Notes: a model not told the origin generated them from the letters alone. A DNA stretch of 64,000 bases from Lineus longissimus (GCF_910592395.1 NC_088317.1:1488001-1552000); one strand, 5' to 3'. Shown: positions 1 through 10,718, counted from the first letter of the stretch. Translations and numbers: made by a program.

Positions 1-2
1 AG

Positions 3-1256
3 TACATTCCACAAAAAGGCCACCTTAAGCACCTGCCGACTTCCGTTATGTTTTTTGATTACCACGACCAGGGCTGCACTGAAGACAAACTGTTTATTCC
101 TTTGAGGAACACCAGTGGTGCCGGAGATGCAAATATTTCTCTAGGAGTCGACAGCGGCGCGTGCACACGGACGACAAGCTCGACTGTTTTAGTTCGCGCA
201 GCCTCAAGTTCAGACACGAAGGAGATCATCTGGGACTTCCCTGATTCTGCTCTCCAGGAGGACGCGTCAGTGACCGACCTGCTAAAGAACAATCATCGGG
301 TAACGACCAAAGCTGTCAGCCATCATGAGGTCAAGGTCGGCGACTCGGCGCTTGGGGGGTTGATCCACCGATACGGATCCCGTTCAAGGTCATCACGATC
401 CCATAAAGTGAATTTCAACGACGCTACGACATTCACGAAATATATCCCGGTGAGTGAAAACAAGAATGGGATCATTCCATTTTCAAGTTTCAATCGGTGC
501 GACCCGAAAGGATGGTGCGATCTGCAGGTCATGATGACAAAATTGTGCAGCAGATGCAAAGATGTTCCGGATGATAAAAGTGTTCCGTCATTACCGCTGA
601 AGAAATCGACCTCGGAGCAAAGCAATACAATCGACCAGGGCCAGCTGCATCATGAGATCACGAGAATCCTCAGTGGAGATGGGGTGACACGGCCCAGCCG
701 ATCAGAAACAACAATACTCGATCGGAATCTGCAATTTAAGGGAAGGAGGTGCCGAGAACTTCATCAGCCTAATGTGAATTCGATGCGATTCCAGCTTGAG
801 TCGAATAAGGCGTATTGCACAATCGCTTCGAAGAGATTTCCGATCTTCTCATCAGCGATTTACATTGGATTGAAATCGTTGCCAAACATCACCCTCTGCC
901 AGTGTCATGTAAAAACTGAACTTCTCATCACAGCGCTGAAGCACTTCTTTTATCCCTGGAGTAACGTGCAAGCGCTTTGGGTGACAGACTTGAGCGACCA
1001 GATAAATACACTCGTGAGGCCTCCCCATAACGCAAGGTCGCCATTCGGAAGACTGCGACGATCACGGGATAGCTACAGTGCCGCCATTTTGGTAAATAAG
1101 GAAGCGGGTCAGCTGCTTCGTCATAAAGATTTGGGTTTATTTCATACACTGGCGGAAGTTTTGGAGATTCACCCGAGTAAGCTGTTGGTACTGGTCGGCG
1201 AAACACCACAAACAGGAGACTTCGGTGACGGGGAATCAGGGAGTTTGCGGAACTAG
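3..1256 (+). CDS. Unrecognised protein, 3' part of a gene (5' incomplete)
   Basis: An open frame runs from the left edge to a TAG at 1254-1256. The first in-frame ATG is at 48, but its context is poor and the frame is open upstream of it, so this is more likely the last exon of a gene starting outside the window. From the ATG it would be 402 residues. I see no signal peptide, no transmembrane segment and no family I can name. The middle is Ser/Arg/Lys-rich and polar, with a KVNF tetrapeptide that fits the loose RVxF phosphatase-1 docking pattern (weak). A few cysteines lie in CDPKGWC and CSRC. The C-terminal third (ALKHFFYPW, LFHTLAEVLEIHP, LLVLVGE) is more hydrophobic and regular and may be folded. 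No clear AATAAA follows closely. Confidence is for a real coding exon, not for function. Confidence 0.5.
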   Translation, partial: YIPQKGHLKHLPTSVMFFDYHDQGCTEDKLFIPLRNTSGAGDANISLGVDSGACTRTTSSTVLVRAASSSDTKEIIWDFPDSALQEDASVTDLLKNNHRVTTKAVSHHEVKVGDSALGGLIHRYGSRSRSSRSHKVNFNDATTFTKYIPVSENKNGIIPFSSFNRCDPKGWCDLQVMMTKLCSRCKDVPDDKSVPSLPLKKSTSEQSNTIDQGQLHHEITRILSGDGVTRPSRSETTILDRNLQFKGRRCRELHQPNVNSMRFQLESNKAYCTIASKRFPIFSSAIYIGLKSLPNITLCQCHVKTELLITALKHFFYPWSNVQALWVTDLSDQINTLVRPPHNARSPFGRLRRSRDSYSAAILVNKEAGQLLRHKDLGLFHTLAEVLEIHPSKLLVLVGETPQTGDFGDGESGSLRN

Positions 1257-2282
1257 TGACTATTCTCATCCTCATGACGTATGAGCGTCCTCAATATGTA
1301 AGAGATGACTTTGCATTCGGAGATTTTTGCTAAGTTTCGTGGTCAGTATTCAACTTCTGGTAGGCGACATTTGATTAGCAATACGCACTATTGCTTCTTG
1401 AACGGGAAGGGTTGAAGTGAGGGATGTTATGAAAGATTGTATTCTGGAAGGTCGGAACACTGGCGATCGAATCGCGAGGACTAAGATTATCGATCACTGT
1501 GCTTGTAGTTAACCCGATTCAAACGAACAATAATCAAGTGCTCTGAATGGCTCAGTTGAACCATTAAATGTCCCATAGTGAAAACTTGTCGTCCTGTTTT
1601 TAATACCTCTTTGATATCGAGAGGCCGTTAATTCATCATTCACACCTCACTTAGCCTATTATCGGTGATTTTGATAGGCCTACTCATTTGGCATGTTAGT
1701 GGTGATTCCCATGAAAAGGTTTTTTAAGTGGAGGCCATACTATTCAGCCAAGTTTGGGAAAATACGGTATGAAGCATGTCTTCTGTCTTGTGTTGGACAA
1801 TATCTCGAATATCGCGTGTCTCGCTCAAGATTGTGACAGAGTCGTTAATTATGGTACTGGTCCGCGAACCATGGCTAATATGCCTGCACCCACCGATACA
1901 TAAAGGAATACCGCTTGTTTAATTCATTGTACCATATCTATTCTGAGATCTACAGTTAATGATATAGATACGATGTATAGGAGATATTCTGCTGTGATAG
2001 TATGCGTGGATTCGACCGTAAAACATAAGACGTTGGGCCATGACGTTTTCTCCACACAACGTCTCGCGGGGCCCGCGGAGACCAAAGACTAATTGGGCCT
2101 ACGAACTGAATCTCTCCGCTTACGCTCTAAACAGTTCTATAAACACATCATGCTAAAGACGCAAGAAAAACAAAACGTTGAAAAAAAAAGGTATAATTTA
2201 ACCTAATTCGGTTAGCACATTGGTAAATACTTTGTGGAGTGATACTTTTTTGCTTCAGAATATTTTAGTGCACATTTCTGCT
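1257..2282. other. Intergenic / possible 5' UTR stretch
   Basis: No convincing coding exon, RNA gene or repeat is seen. A good splice acceptor (T-rich tract then CTTCAG) ends at about 2258, shortly before the ATG of the next ORF, so the last part may be intron followed by a short 5' UTR. Confidence 0.4.
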
Positions 2283-3023
2283 ATGGCGAATCAGAGGACG
2301 AATCGACGTTATCCGTTGGACTGGATTACGCTTTATAACGTCGCGGTGAACCGGCGGATGTACTATGCACAACAGGTGGACGATGCTAAGCGAGATTGGG
2401 TGGAGAGCACGCTCCATCATAACAACTCGCCGCCAACATTTAGAACAGGGCGCACTCCAGATGAGATATTCAACCGCCACGCTCCAAATGGACTTCTCAC
2501 CGAGGATTACAGATCAGGAATCAGGGCGCATGAGAAAAATATCAAGATTCTGAATTATGCGGGACAGAAAAAGACTCGTGTTACGGTGATGAAGCGCTAC
2601 AAGATGTCGCAGAGACCTCAGGCGATCGGTAGATTGGCATTGGCACCAATCAAGACAAAGCATCCACCGAACAGGCGTGATATCAGGAAACAAAATGGCG
2701 GCAATGTTGAACAAAATGGCGGCGTTGTGATTCAAAATGGAGGCGACTGGCAACACCAGGTTTCTCCGAAAAAACACGAGATTAAAAGGGATGAGGCGGT
2801 TGGCGTGGATGATGGTGGAAAAAGTCGTCTGACAGTGAATAAGCTTTCTCGAAATGTTACGGAGTACGAGGCGATTGAAAGTATTTATAAAAGAAATGAT
2901 ATGAAGTTACCAAACGTGTTGAAACCCATCAAGGGTCGACCAGCGCAATCTCAGTTTTTGTACCAGAAACAGGGCCCTGAGTTAGACGATCTTCCAGCAC
3001 TTGGATATTCAAGTATATCGTAA
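2283..3023 (+). CDS. Hypothetical basic protein, single coding exon
   Basis: The ATG at 2283 opens a 246-residue frame ending in TAA at 3021-3023. The frame is also open further upstream but only from non-ATG codons, and a strong acceptor near 2258 makes 2283 the likely start. The N-terminal 90 residues (MANQRTNRRYPLDW, then Tyr- and Asn-rich sequence, then RTGRTPDEIFNRHAP) look like a folded or conserved block. The rest is Lys/Arg/Gln-rich and probably disordered, with three QNGG repeats around residues 138-157 that come from AAAATGG(C/A)GG repeats in the DNA. There is no signal peptide, membrane segment or recognisable catalytic motif. I do not recognise the family. The length, composition and acceptor support a real gene; the function is unknown. 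Confidence 0.5.
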   Translation: MANQRTNRRYPLDWITLYNVAVNRRMYYAQQVDDAKRDWVESTLHHNNSPPTFRTGRTPDEIFNRHAPNGLLTEDYRSGIRAHEKNIKILNYAGQKKTRVTVMKRYKMSQRPQAIGRLALAPIKTKHPPNRRDIRKQNGGNVEQNGGVVIQNGGDWQHQVSPKKHEIKRDEAVGVDDGGKSRLTVNKLSRNVTEYEAIESIYKRNDMKLPNVLKPIKGRPAQSQFLYQKQGPELDDLPALGYSSIS

Positions 3024-4092
3024 CAGTGTGAACTTTTGGAATATACATTGTGTGTCATTCGCTCAATTGACCTTGACCTTGGTCATCCTGTACATGTTTC
3101 TGAAACTGTTTCTTCGTCCTCCGCGGTGGTAACTATAGTTCGTTGCGCGAGAAAATGGCGCTGATCGCATAAAGTCCAAGTGGCTTGAAAGGTTGTCAGT
3201 ATACATGTATTTCACTTCAGATAGTTTGTTTTTCATGCTTCTGGCAAAATAAGCCTTTTTACATTAGGTAGTTCCAGATGGAATAACATGTATTCAACTG
3301 CTGCATAATCTGTGTGAAATCACCGAAAATTCCAGAATGCTATTTTCTCGCGGAATAGATAATACATCCGATTCTCAAAGGCAAAGGTTCCATTCCTCCC
3401 AGTAAGCACTATTGATCAACCGGGACTATATAAATGCGTTTAAATCTTTATGAATAGCTGACGATATTAAAGATTTAACCATTCAATTGTCAAATTGAGT
3501 GATTAATCATAGCCTCGAAGCTCAACACGTTATAATCTACATTGTATGATGCGAGTCATCCTGACTCTCATGCGTATATCGAGGGTGAGTGATTTGAATA
3601 ACATGCTTCAACAAATTTATACCAATTACATGGCGTCGTGCCATAAATCGCTTACTACATTTGTTCAAAATTGTGGCCAATACCGTCCCCCACTTCGCCT
3701 GTCCCCCACGTCAGAATCCACCATGTGAGATTAGAAAATGTGATATTGATCACGGGTGGCAAAATAACCAAGATGAATACATTTGAGAGATGGGCATGAC
3801 ATAAATGACAACTAGAAAAGATTCCCACGGGAAAATGACATCTCATCTTCATAGATGCACTTAGTAACCAGCAGTTGCGTTATGGCCATCGTATTTTCCC
3901 ATCCTGGCTGTCAGGTTTGAACATCACTTAAATATATTAAATTTCATCTTTAGTTAAACGTGCTAGACTGAGTTGTCGGGGTGTGGTATGATCAGGTTAT
4001 TGACTCTCGAGTATTGGCATTGGGCGTGACTGGCTATTTAACATCGTACACCACTGGAGAGAAGAGGGAGGTGATTTCATACGGACGGAATA
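3024..4092. other. Intergenic stretch
   Basis: AT-rich sequence with no coding exon I can support. The last 100 bases before the ATG at 4093 should contain the 5' UTR and promoter of the next gene; a CTATTTAAC TATA-like run lies near 4032. No repeat family was identified here. Confidence 0.4.
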
Positions 4093-7000
4093 ATGGTCCT
4101 TCGAAGATTTCTTGTGATTGGGATAGCGATGTTGGGCGCGCTACTTCGAAGCGCGGAATCAAGGGGTAGGGTGAAAGATGTAGAATTCACCACTGTCCTA
4201 TTTAAGCTTTCTTAAACGGTTCATAGATTACCTTTTGGGGGTATTTCGGCGACAGATTATCATGGAACACCATGGTATCCGAAACTTAAAACACATAGGC
4301 CGCAGAATCAAGCGTCAGTAAGGGGATAAACATTGTCAAATGTCCACGAAGGAGATGTTTGTGGATTTCCAGGTAGATTTCTTGCTCCCTCTTCTACCTA
4401 ACCCTTTTACAATGTTTGAACCCCTTACGGACGCTTGATTCAGTGGCCTGTGCTTAAAACTATATCTAAACATGTCGGGATCGGTAATCAGACATACTGA
4501 GCTTCTGGGTTTTAACTCGGAACTGACTCTGGTAGGCCAATGCGGGGATGGTGAGAGTGTACAATATTGCCTGATACTGTATTTTAGGCAATCAATCTGC
4601 CGCGAACGACTGCGAAGCCAACCCAGACAAAGAGCTAATCTGGATATACGAGAAAGGTCCAGCAGTCCGCCATGCAGTAGCTCAGAGTCTGCAGACCAAT
4701 GTGAAATCGCAGTATGCGTGCCAGAAGCTCTGCATCAAAAAGGGGAGGATGTGTAGCCTCTACGAGTACTACGGCGCATCGCGTACCTGTCGCCTGTGCA
4801 GGAACAGGATTCAGGCGTTGTCCGGGACTCAGGCGGTGTCCTCGGAGTTTGTCAGAGGTGAATGGAAGTGTATTCACCATCCTTCCAGGGAATGTGAGTT
4901 GACGTGTTCATTATTTTCATTCCTTTATCAATTCCTCAAAATATGCCACTAAGGGATGTGAAATGTTTGTCCTTCACTGAGTTACAAGGCAGTGACTTCT
5001 CCGTATCATCCTCCGACCCGACCGACTCTAAAATCTTGCGCGTCTACAGCAACTGTGGCTGCATGCACTGATAGTTGGCGACATATCCATTCCTCACGAC
5101 AATGATAAATTCGACTCAGTTTGCAGATTAGTTGAAAGCAAACCGAACCAGAATAGATCTACACCAATCTTGACGCAAGGGCCCAACGCGCCGCGTAGCG
5201 GCAAAAAAGCGAAGCTGGCGAAACATTTATAACGGGTCACCGTCACTTATTATTGGACTTATAGCGCATTTACGGGGTTGCAACTATTTTGCTTTATAGT
5301 GTCACCAGGAAAGAAAAGCATGCGAACTAACGCCGATCTATTTGTATAAAGTGATAATTGGAAGGTATATAGTAGGAAATATCAATAAAATAATCATTCC
5401 ATGTCGTCTTTTGAGGGCATTTTTGATTGTAAAAAATATATGTGTACGTCACCGTAGTCTCTGCAATGATAATTTTATCAGAGCAGTCTCGCGCAAGTAG
5501 AAGTTCTTTACCTATTAGTTCTTCACTTATTAGTCTCAACGTCTGGCGCAAAGCCAGACGTTTTCCACTACGATTTCACTACCATGTTTGACAAGAAGGA
5601 GCAGTGCGCGAGATATGCTAATGAGCAGACTTCCCTCGCTTGAGTTTCTGAAGAATGTTCCATATCGCGCTAAGCTCATCTCTGCTGATTATGACAGGCG
5701 TGCAACGGTAGGTATCTGCTCCCCAACTTCCACCCTAATACGGTACAATAAGTAACCATTTGATGGGAATGGGACAATGCCCTCACTGTGTATGGAGTCA
5801 TAGGGATAAGAAGACATTATTCATTAGTGTTGGTACAAGTGATTTTGCCCAAAAAGCATGCGCATTCAAAAAACAAAATATGCAAGGTATCACGTACATG
5901 ACCATGACGACGTGCAGAAAGTGCACTGGCCAGTGCATACCCTATGGCTATGTACTAGTAAACATGGTAAACATGAACAACATCATTATTCATCGGCAGT
6001 TCATTTTACTCCGAGCTTTTCCTGAAACATATAGCCATGATGATTAGGCCTACCATGTACCATGACCAATAACAGCACCAGATCATGTAGATGTCAACAA
6101 GTTCACATGAACCGTATAATCCCGCATGGCGCATGTGGGGCATGCGTCTAAACCAAAGCCCCAAAATCACTTCTTTTGTTCTATTTCACTTGTGTTTCCC
6201 CCGTCTCCCAGTCCATAATACATTTACAGTTTACAATCCCCGATCATGGCCCAACAAAAGGTCATCGGATGACTAAAGGAACACAACTGTTCAATGGATT
6301 TATAGTTGAATGCGATCAAACTACGTCTTTTCAATCGTGGATTGTAAATTTAACCCCATGGGCCTAGGGAAGGCCCTACAACAATACTTTCGACACAGTT
6401 ATTATCTCCGCTGCCTCCACCATGTTACACACAGTGCTCACTGCTGATTCTAAAATGCGTCACCTAGTCAAAACAGGAGATATGTTCTTCTAGGAATAGA
6501 TCTCTTTCCAATATTTCGTCATTCCACTATCGTCATCACCTCATCATACTTTCATTGACATTACAGGCACACATCCACAGAGCACTCTTCAAATCATCTA
6601 CACAGTGGTTATCCAACTAGGATTATAAAGGTAATTTCTTAGCCCCCCACAGTGGGTTGCAGTCTTGATAAAGGGGCACTATTGCTAGCAGCTAGGTAGG
6701 CAAGATAAAGTTAGCCGAAGTAGCCGATAGGGGTCGCTCACCCCTCAAAGTCCGTCACAACTATTCAAGCTTGTACAAGGAATACATGCAGCGCTGACTC
6801 TAACATGACCCAATGGGACTGTCGCACAGTCATCTGTCAAAAACAAGACCTATGTTGTAGTATGATCTCTTGCCAATATTTAATAATTGCACTATCGTCA
6901 TCACCTCATCATACTTCATTGACATTACAGGCACACATTGACATAGACCACTGTTGCAATCAACGACACAGTCGCTATCCAAGTAGCATTATAGAGGTAA

Positions 7001-9718
7001 TTATCATTATCATACCTCATTAGCATGTGAACCAATCGCGTCGCGTCCTTTGCGATCACGGCAAAGCCTCATGGAATAATGTCTTTCACCGTTGAATAAT
7101 TTTTCATATTCAATGCCTACAACTTCAATTTCTTCATATTCCATGGCTAGAAGTTCAATACTAATATGATATCCAAGATAAAGTTACAAGAAGTAGTCAA
7201 TAGGGGTCTCTCACCTCTCACTGTATGTCCACACTATTCACGCTTGTACGAGGAATACATTCAATGCTGAATCTAACAACACCCAGTGCCCTTACTCTGT
7301 ATATTAGTCACTGGAAGATGGCCCATTTCACTCCTTGCTTCTACTTCACCTATAGTCTCATTGCAAACGCCTCAGGTCTATGATATCACATTCACTTTCA
7401 GCTGTCATGCAACGCAAGAACTGTGCTATCTGCCATCGCACATCAACGAAGAAGTGCAGCCGCCCACATTCCACCTCACGTCTGTCCGACCAGCTGCAAT
7501 CCTCGAGGACGCCCCACTGTACCACGATTTCACTACGATGTTTGACAAGAAGGAGCAGTGCGCGAGATAGGCTAATGAGCAGACTTCCCTCGCTTGAGTT
7601 TCGGAAGAATGTTCCATATCGCGCTAAGCTGACCACTGCTGACCATGACAGGCGTGCATTGGACTGGTACAGGTTGGAACTGAACATTGAATATGCTGGT
7701 GGTGACGCTTTCTGATGAGAAGTTGGTCGTGACTGATGCAGTATCCTTGGACTTGTCCACAGCATCGTTCAATCATTGCTCTCTGAGCTGCCTTGATTCT
7801 GTACTTACCAAAATACTAAGACCAAATGCCTGTTGACTGTGCTTTAAGAGAGACTGGCGCCATGCCTAGAGATATGACTGACCCCTATTGGCAAATTTGT
7901 ATGACTTTATCTTGCCTACCTAGCTGCTGCCTATAGTCTCCCTTTAACTGGGGAACACTTCAAAGTTCATAAAATGCTATGTTCCACCTTTTAATGTGTT
8001 CAGACCGCCATTTTCAAAATAATCAAGTCAGGACACTGCCTTCTAGTCTCATAATAAATTTTGCTTTCCTCAATAATAACATTTCTTCTTCTTCAATGCT
8101 TTCATCATTCCAAACTTCTCCTCCTCTGACTTTTACAGGGGTACAGTCATGGCAATCAAAACCCAAATACTGAGACCAAATGCCTGTTGACTGTGCTTTA
8201 AGAGAGACTGGCGCCATGCCTAGTCTCTCTTAAAGCACAGTCAACAGACACCAACCCCCTCAGACTCAGAAACCACAAACGCCCAACCCTTCCTGCTACC
8301 TTAATACTTCTGGGTGATTCAGTCGGAGAAAGTAGTGCCGTCATCCCTTGCCCAGTGCAAAGTCCGGTGTGCCTCCAAAGCCTGCAAAGCCATGATATTT
8401 AAAGATAATTCTTGCTACCTTGCCGATCCTCAGATGTCAAACCTAAAGTGCGGCGGGGAAGGGTGTTCGTTGCTTGTAAACCACTGCTACCGAACTAACT
8501 GGATTGAAGAAGGTGAAGGGAAACTGTTTAAAAATTCAGTCATTCATTCGTTTTGTGTAGTGGCCCCCAAGTATCTGGCCCCGCCTAACCAGCTAGGCCA
8601 TGGAGGATTCCTGATGCGTATGTCCCAAAGCTAGCCGGTGGATTGGCGTCATCATCATCTGAAGTTGAAATAACAAGTGATTGTGATTTAAATTGCAGTG
8701 TAACAAAGTCGTTGTCATTTAATTGACAAAGTCATAATCATAAAGTTGCAATATAATAAAGTCGGCGTCATTTAAGTTGTAAAATAAAAAGTTATCATTT
8801 GAGTTACAATGCAACAAAGTCGTCGTTCAATATCAACAATGTCATCATTACTTTAGTTACAATACATAACAAAGCCGTTGTCATCTATTAGGTTGCGACA
8901 TGTTTTCTGTTTCTTCAGAGATCACGCACCGTGTTTCATTTGACGGACAGCCAAGTGGGGAAATCAGCGACCGAAACATCACTGGTTCTCTGATGACAAC
9001 CACGGGAAGGAAGACATCTGGGCCCACCCAAGGTGTTGTGGGAGCTGGGTTCCACTTGGCGAAGAGCGACCATATTCAACTTGTGGACAACACGAACTCG
9101 AGCTGTTTTGGCACACTTGCTAGCTGTACTGAAGGACTGACTCTGTCACTGTGGTACAGAACCAAATCGTCTGGTGCACACAACAGGGACCCCCGGAGAG
9201 GCGAATCAGTTTGCCTGTTCAGGTCAAGTTATTTAAGTGTAAAGGTTTTCAATTATAGGTATCGCCATACTCCAACACGGTATTCGATATCTTATGGCAA
9301 GGCTTCACTAAATGCATCCTCGGTTATGAGGTGCCTATCGTCGAACAGACACCTCAGACAAACTAATAATCATACGCAAAAAAACACATGGGGTTTTCTG
9401 GCATTGCGCATCAACACCAAAACCAGGTCCCATCATGTGGTCAGGCTTTCCAGAAATGGACGAGATCTTAAGCTTTTTTGCCGCTCATATCCAAAGGCAA
9501 GTCTTATCAAATATGGTATCTTTTCCCCGTTTGAGAGCAAAGGCATGGCTTCCATTGGGAACAAACCATCTACAAACCACCAAAGAAAAAAAATACGCAG
9601 GTTTCGTTGGAAACCAACGCCTATTGCTGTTGATGTGGATGAGTATCAGTTCTGGAGCAAGCATCTTCCGGACAGTAGCATTAGCAAGCTCTATACGCTC
9701 AGGAAGGTTAAAGCTTAA
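4093..9718 (+). CDS. Secreted PAN-like / LamG-like domain protein, split gene
   Basis: Exons read from splice signals: 4093-4165 (signal peptide), 4588-4893, 8323-8512 and 8919-9718 (stop TAA at 9716-9718). Exon 1 starts MVLRRFLVIGIAMLGALL, a good signal peptide, and ends in phase 1. Exon 2 (phase 1-1) is Cys-rich, with a CQKLC...MCSLYEYY...TCRLC pattern resembling a PAN/apple module. Exon 3 carries a second PAN-like pattern (CKVRCASKACKAMIF, CYLADP). Exon 4 encodes about 265 residues of a LamG/concanavalin-like fold: FDG, NITG, GVVGAGFHL, CFG..., GLTLSLWY. The product is probably an extracellular binding or adhesion protein. The acceptor I read for exon 3 is phase 0, which does not match the phase-1 end of exon 2. 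So an exon may be missing between them, the acceptor may be elsewhere, or these may be two genes. AATAAA lies at 9947. The exon 3-4 link (phase 1) is firm. Confidence 0.6.
4285..4460. repeat. Imperfect inverted repeat (MITE-like) in intron 1
   Basis: Two arms of about 55 bases face each other around roughly 65 bases. Both contain the string GAATCAAGCGTC, then GTAAGGGG, then AAACATTGT, in opposite orientation. It fits a small foldback transposon sitting in the first intron of the secreted-protein gene. Confidence 0.6.
5571..5704. repeat. 134-bp dispersed repeat, copy 1
   Basis: Nearly identical in length and sequence to 7525-7658. Both contain a MFDKKEQCAR-type reading frame that is broken downstream, so this is probably a remnant of an old mobile element ORF. 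The flanks differ. Confidence 0.65.
7525..7658. repeat. 134-bp dispersed repeat, copy 2
   Basis: The same block as 5571-5704, here inside the TIR-bearing element. One substitution creates an in-frame TAG where copy 1 has TAT, so the ancestral frame is dead here. Confidence 0.65.
7811..7868. repeat. 58-bp direct repeat, copy 1
   Basis: Matches 8165-8222 with one mismatch. It contains the GACTGTGCTTTAAGAGAGAC core that also forms the palindrome at 8184-8247. Confidence 0.7.
8165..8247. repeat. 58-bp repeat copy 2 extended into a perfect palindrome
   Basis: Positions 8184-8209 and 8222-8247 are perfect 26-bp inverted arms around a 12-base loop. The left arm is part of the 58-bp direct repeat. 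The structure looks like the foldback end of a small mobile element and sits just upstream of the PAN-like exon. Confidence 0.75.
8640..8890. repeat. Degenerate tandem repeat, about 50-bp unit
   Basis: Five or so copies of a unit built around AACAAAGTCGTTGTCATTTA and AGTTGCAAT fill most of the intron between the PAN-like and LamG-like exons. Confidence 0.6.
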
Positions 9719-10121
9719 TGACTTATATATATACTGACCAACTTGTTCATTTCTGAGAAGACGCTGAGGACCACCTTCTGTTGGCGTAGGATCGAATCAG
9801 ATTGTTGGTAATGCATTTTGCTCGTTTCACCACAAAACATACCATGAAGTGTCAGGAATATAAAATTAATTAAAACTGAACATGAAAAGAAAACACATCG
9901 AAACAATTTATGATTATGTCTTGTTAAATATTATAGCTTGCTGCTGAAAATAAAAGAAACTTAAAGAGAAATGATGCAATAAAATGTCATTTGATTAGAT
10001 TTTATTCTTTGATCATGTACAAGAGTTTACAAAGATACAGGATGATACACATTTCAAACTCTCACAGAGACCAAACAGACAACAATGGTCATGTTCACAT
10101 TGACCAAAATCCTTTCAACCA
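9719..10121. other. Convergent 3' region
   Basis: Contains plus-strand AATAAA signals at 9947-9952 and about 9977, suiting the LamG gene. A TTTATT at 10001-10006 reads AATAAA on the minus strand and suits the small gene ending at 10122. No coding sequence is seen. Confidence 0.45.
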
Positions 10122-10307
10122 TTAGAAGCCTTCCTTAAGTGTGACATTTTCTCCCAGGACTTCAATTTGCTTCATTCTTGGTCTGATGACCAGGACAATA
10201 TCTGTAGTGTAGCCAGCCAGCCAGTGTGCTGATTCACGAGACAGTATACGCATTGTACAGTTCGTCGGCTTGGTTCCGCTTCCTCGAAACACAATGGATT
10301 GGAACAT
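10122..10307 (-). CDS. Possible small protein gene, 61 residues
   Basis: On the minus strand an ATG with a good context (AAACATG) at 10305-10307 opens a 61-codon frame to a TAA at 10122-10124, followed about 120 bases downstream by AATAAA. Upstream (10433-10446) is a CRE/E-box cluster, TGACGTCACGTG. The protein (MFQSIVFRGSG, then MRILSRESAHWLAGYTTD, then alternating hydrophobic residues) has no signal peptide, and I do not recognise it. ORF length alone would not be evidence; the start context, poly(A) signal and promoter motif together make it plausible. It could also be the last exon of a longer gene. Confidence 0.35.
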   Translation of the reverse strand: MFQSIVFRGSGTKPTNCTMRILSRESAHWLAGYTTDIVLVIRPRMKQIEVLGENVTLKEGF

Positions 10308-10432
10308 GTTTACTTTGATAATAGGGGGGTCAGGCAGTGCGTCAGGTTAACCTGTCGTTCCTTGCACGATAATAAGCATGTCCCGATTCGATTGTGTTCC
10401 GCTTCAACCGACGGGATGGACTTACATTGCGT

Positions 10433-10446
10433 ATGACGTCACGTGA
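10433..10446. promoter_or_regulatory. CRE / E-box cluster between divergent genes
   Basis: TGACGTCACGTG contains a full palindromic CRE overlapping a CACGTG E-box. It lies between the small minus-strand ORF and the plus-strand GPCR gene, a typical position for a shared promoter. Confidence 0.45.
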
Positions 10447-10718
10447 CTGAACACACCTCGTATCTTTTTACATCCCAAACCAGATAGATCTGTGTGCTGA
10501 TATGAATCGGTAGAAATGCCTCTGGCAAGTCACTTCCGGCTCATTTTTTTATTGAAATCAAGCAAACTGATTGATGTACTTAGGAATATGAGATGATAAT
10601 AGGCAACCAAACGCCATCGTTCCATTGGCAATTACATATTTAAACACCGAGTCAACTGAGTTCCGCAAGCCAATTAGGTGAGCGAACATTATAACCAGAT
10701 TGTGACTCTGGTTTCACG

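Larger units (their letters stand above)
6670..7945. mobile_element. Degraded element with about 72-bp inverted terminal repeats
   Basis: The left arm (6670-6741) and right arm (7871-7945) are inverted copies sharing AGCTAGGTAGGCAAGATAAAG and ATAGGGGTC. A third, direct partial copy lies around 7169-7215, so elements may be nested. The interior holds the second copy of the 134-bp repeat (7525-7658) and a broken reading frame (7568-7715), with no intact transposase. The superfamily was not identified. Confidence 0.5.
4894..8322. other. Repeat-filled intron or intergenic stretch
   Basis: No coding exon with splice support is seen. The stretch is mostly degraded mobile DNA: a 134-bp block at 5571-5704 that recurs at 7525-7658, a hairpin of 9-bp perfect arms at 5539-5561, roughly 200-bp internal repeats (6412-6634 related to 6793-7000), and a TIR-bearing element at 6670-7945. 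Short ORFs here cross these repeats and are not convincing. Confidence 0.5.

Noticed and set aside
5539-5561. Short perfect hairpin (ACGTCTGGC/GCCAGACGT) as a transcription terminator
   Set aside because: Intrinsic terminators are a bacterial feature. Here it lies in repeat-rich eukaryotic DNA and is probably part of an element end.
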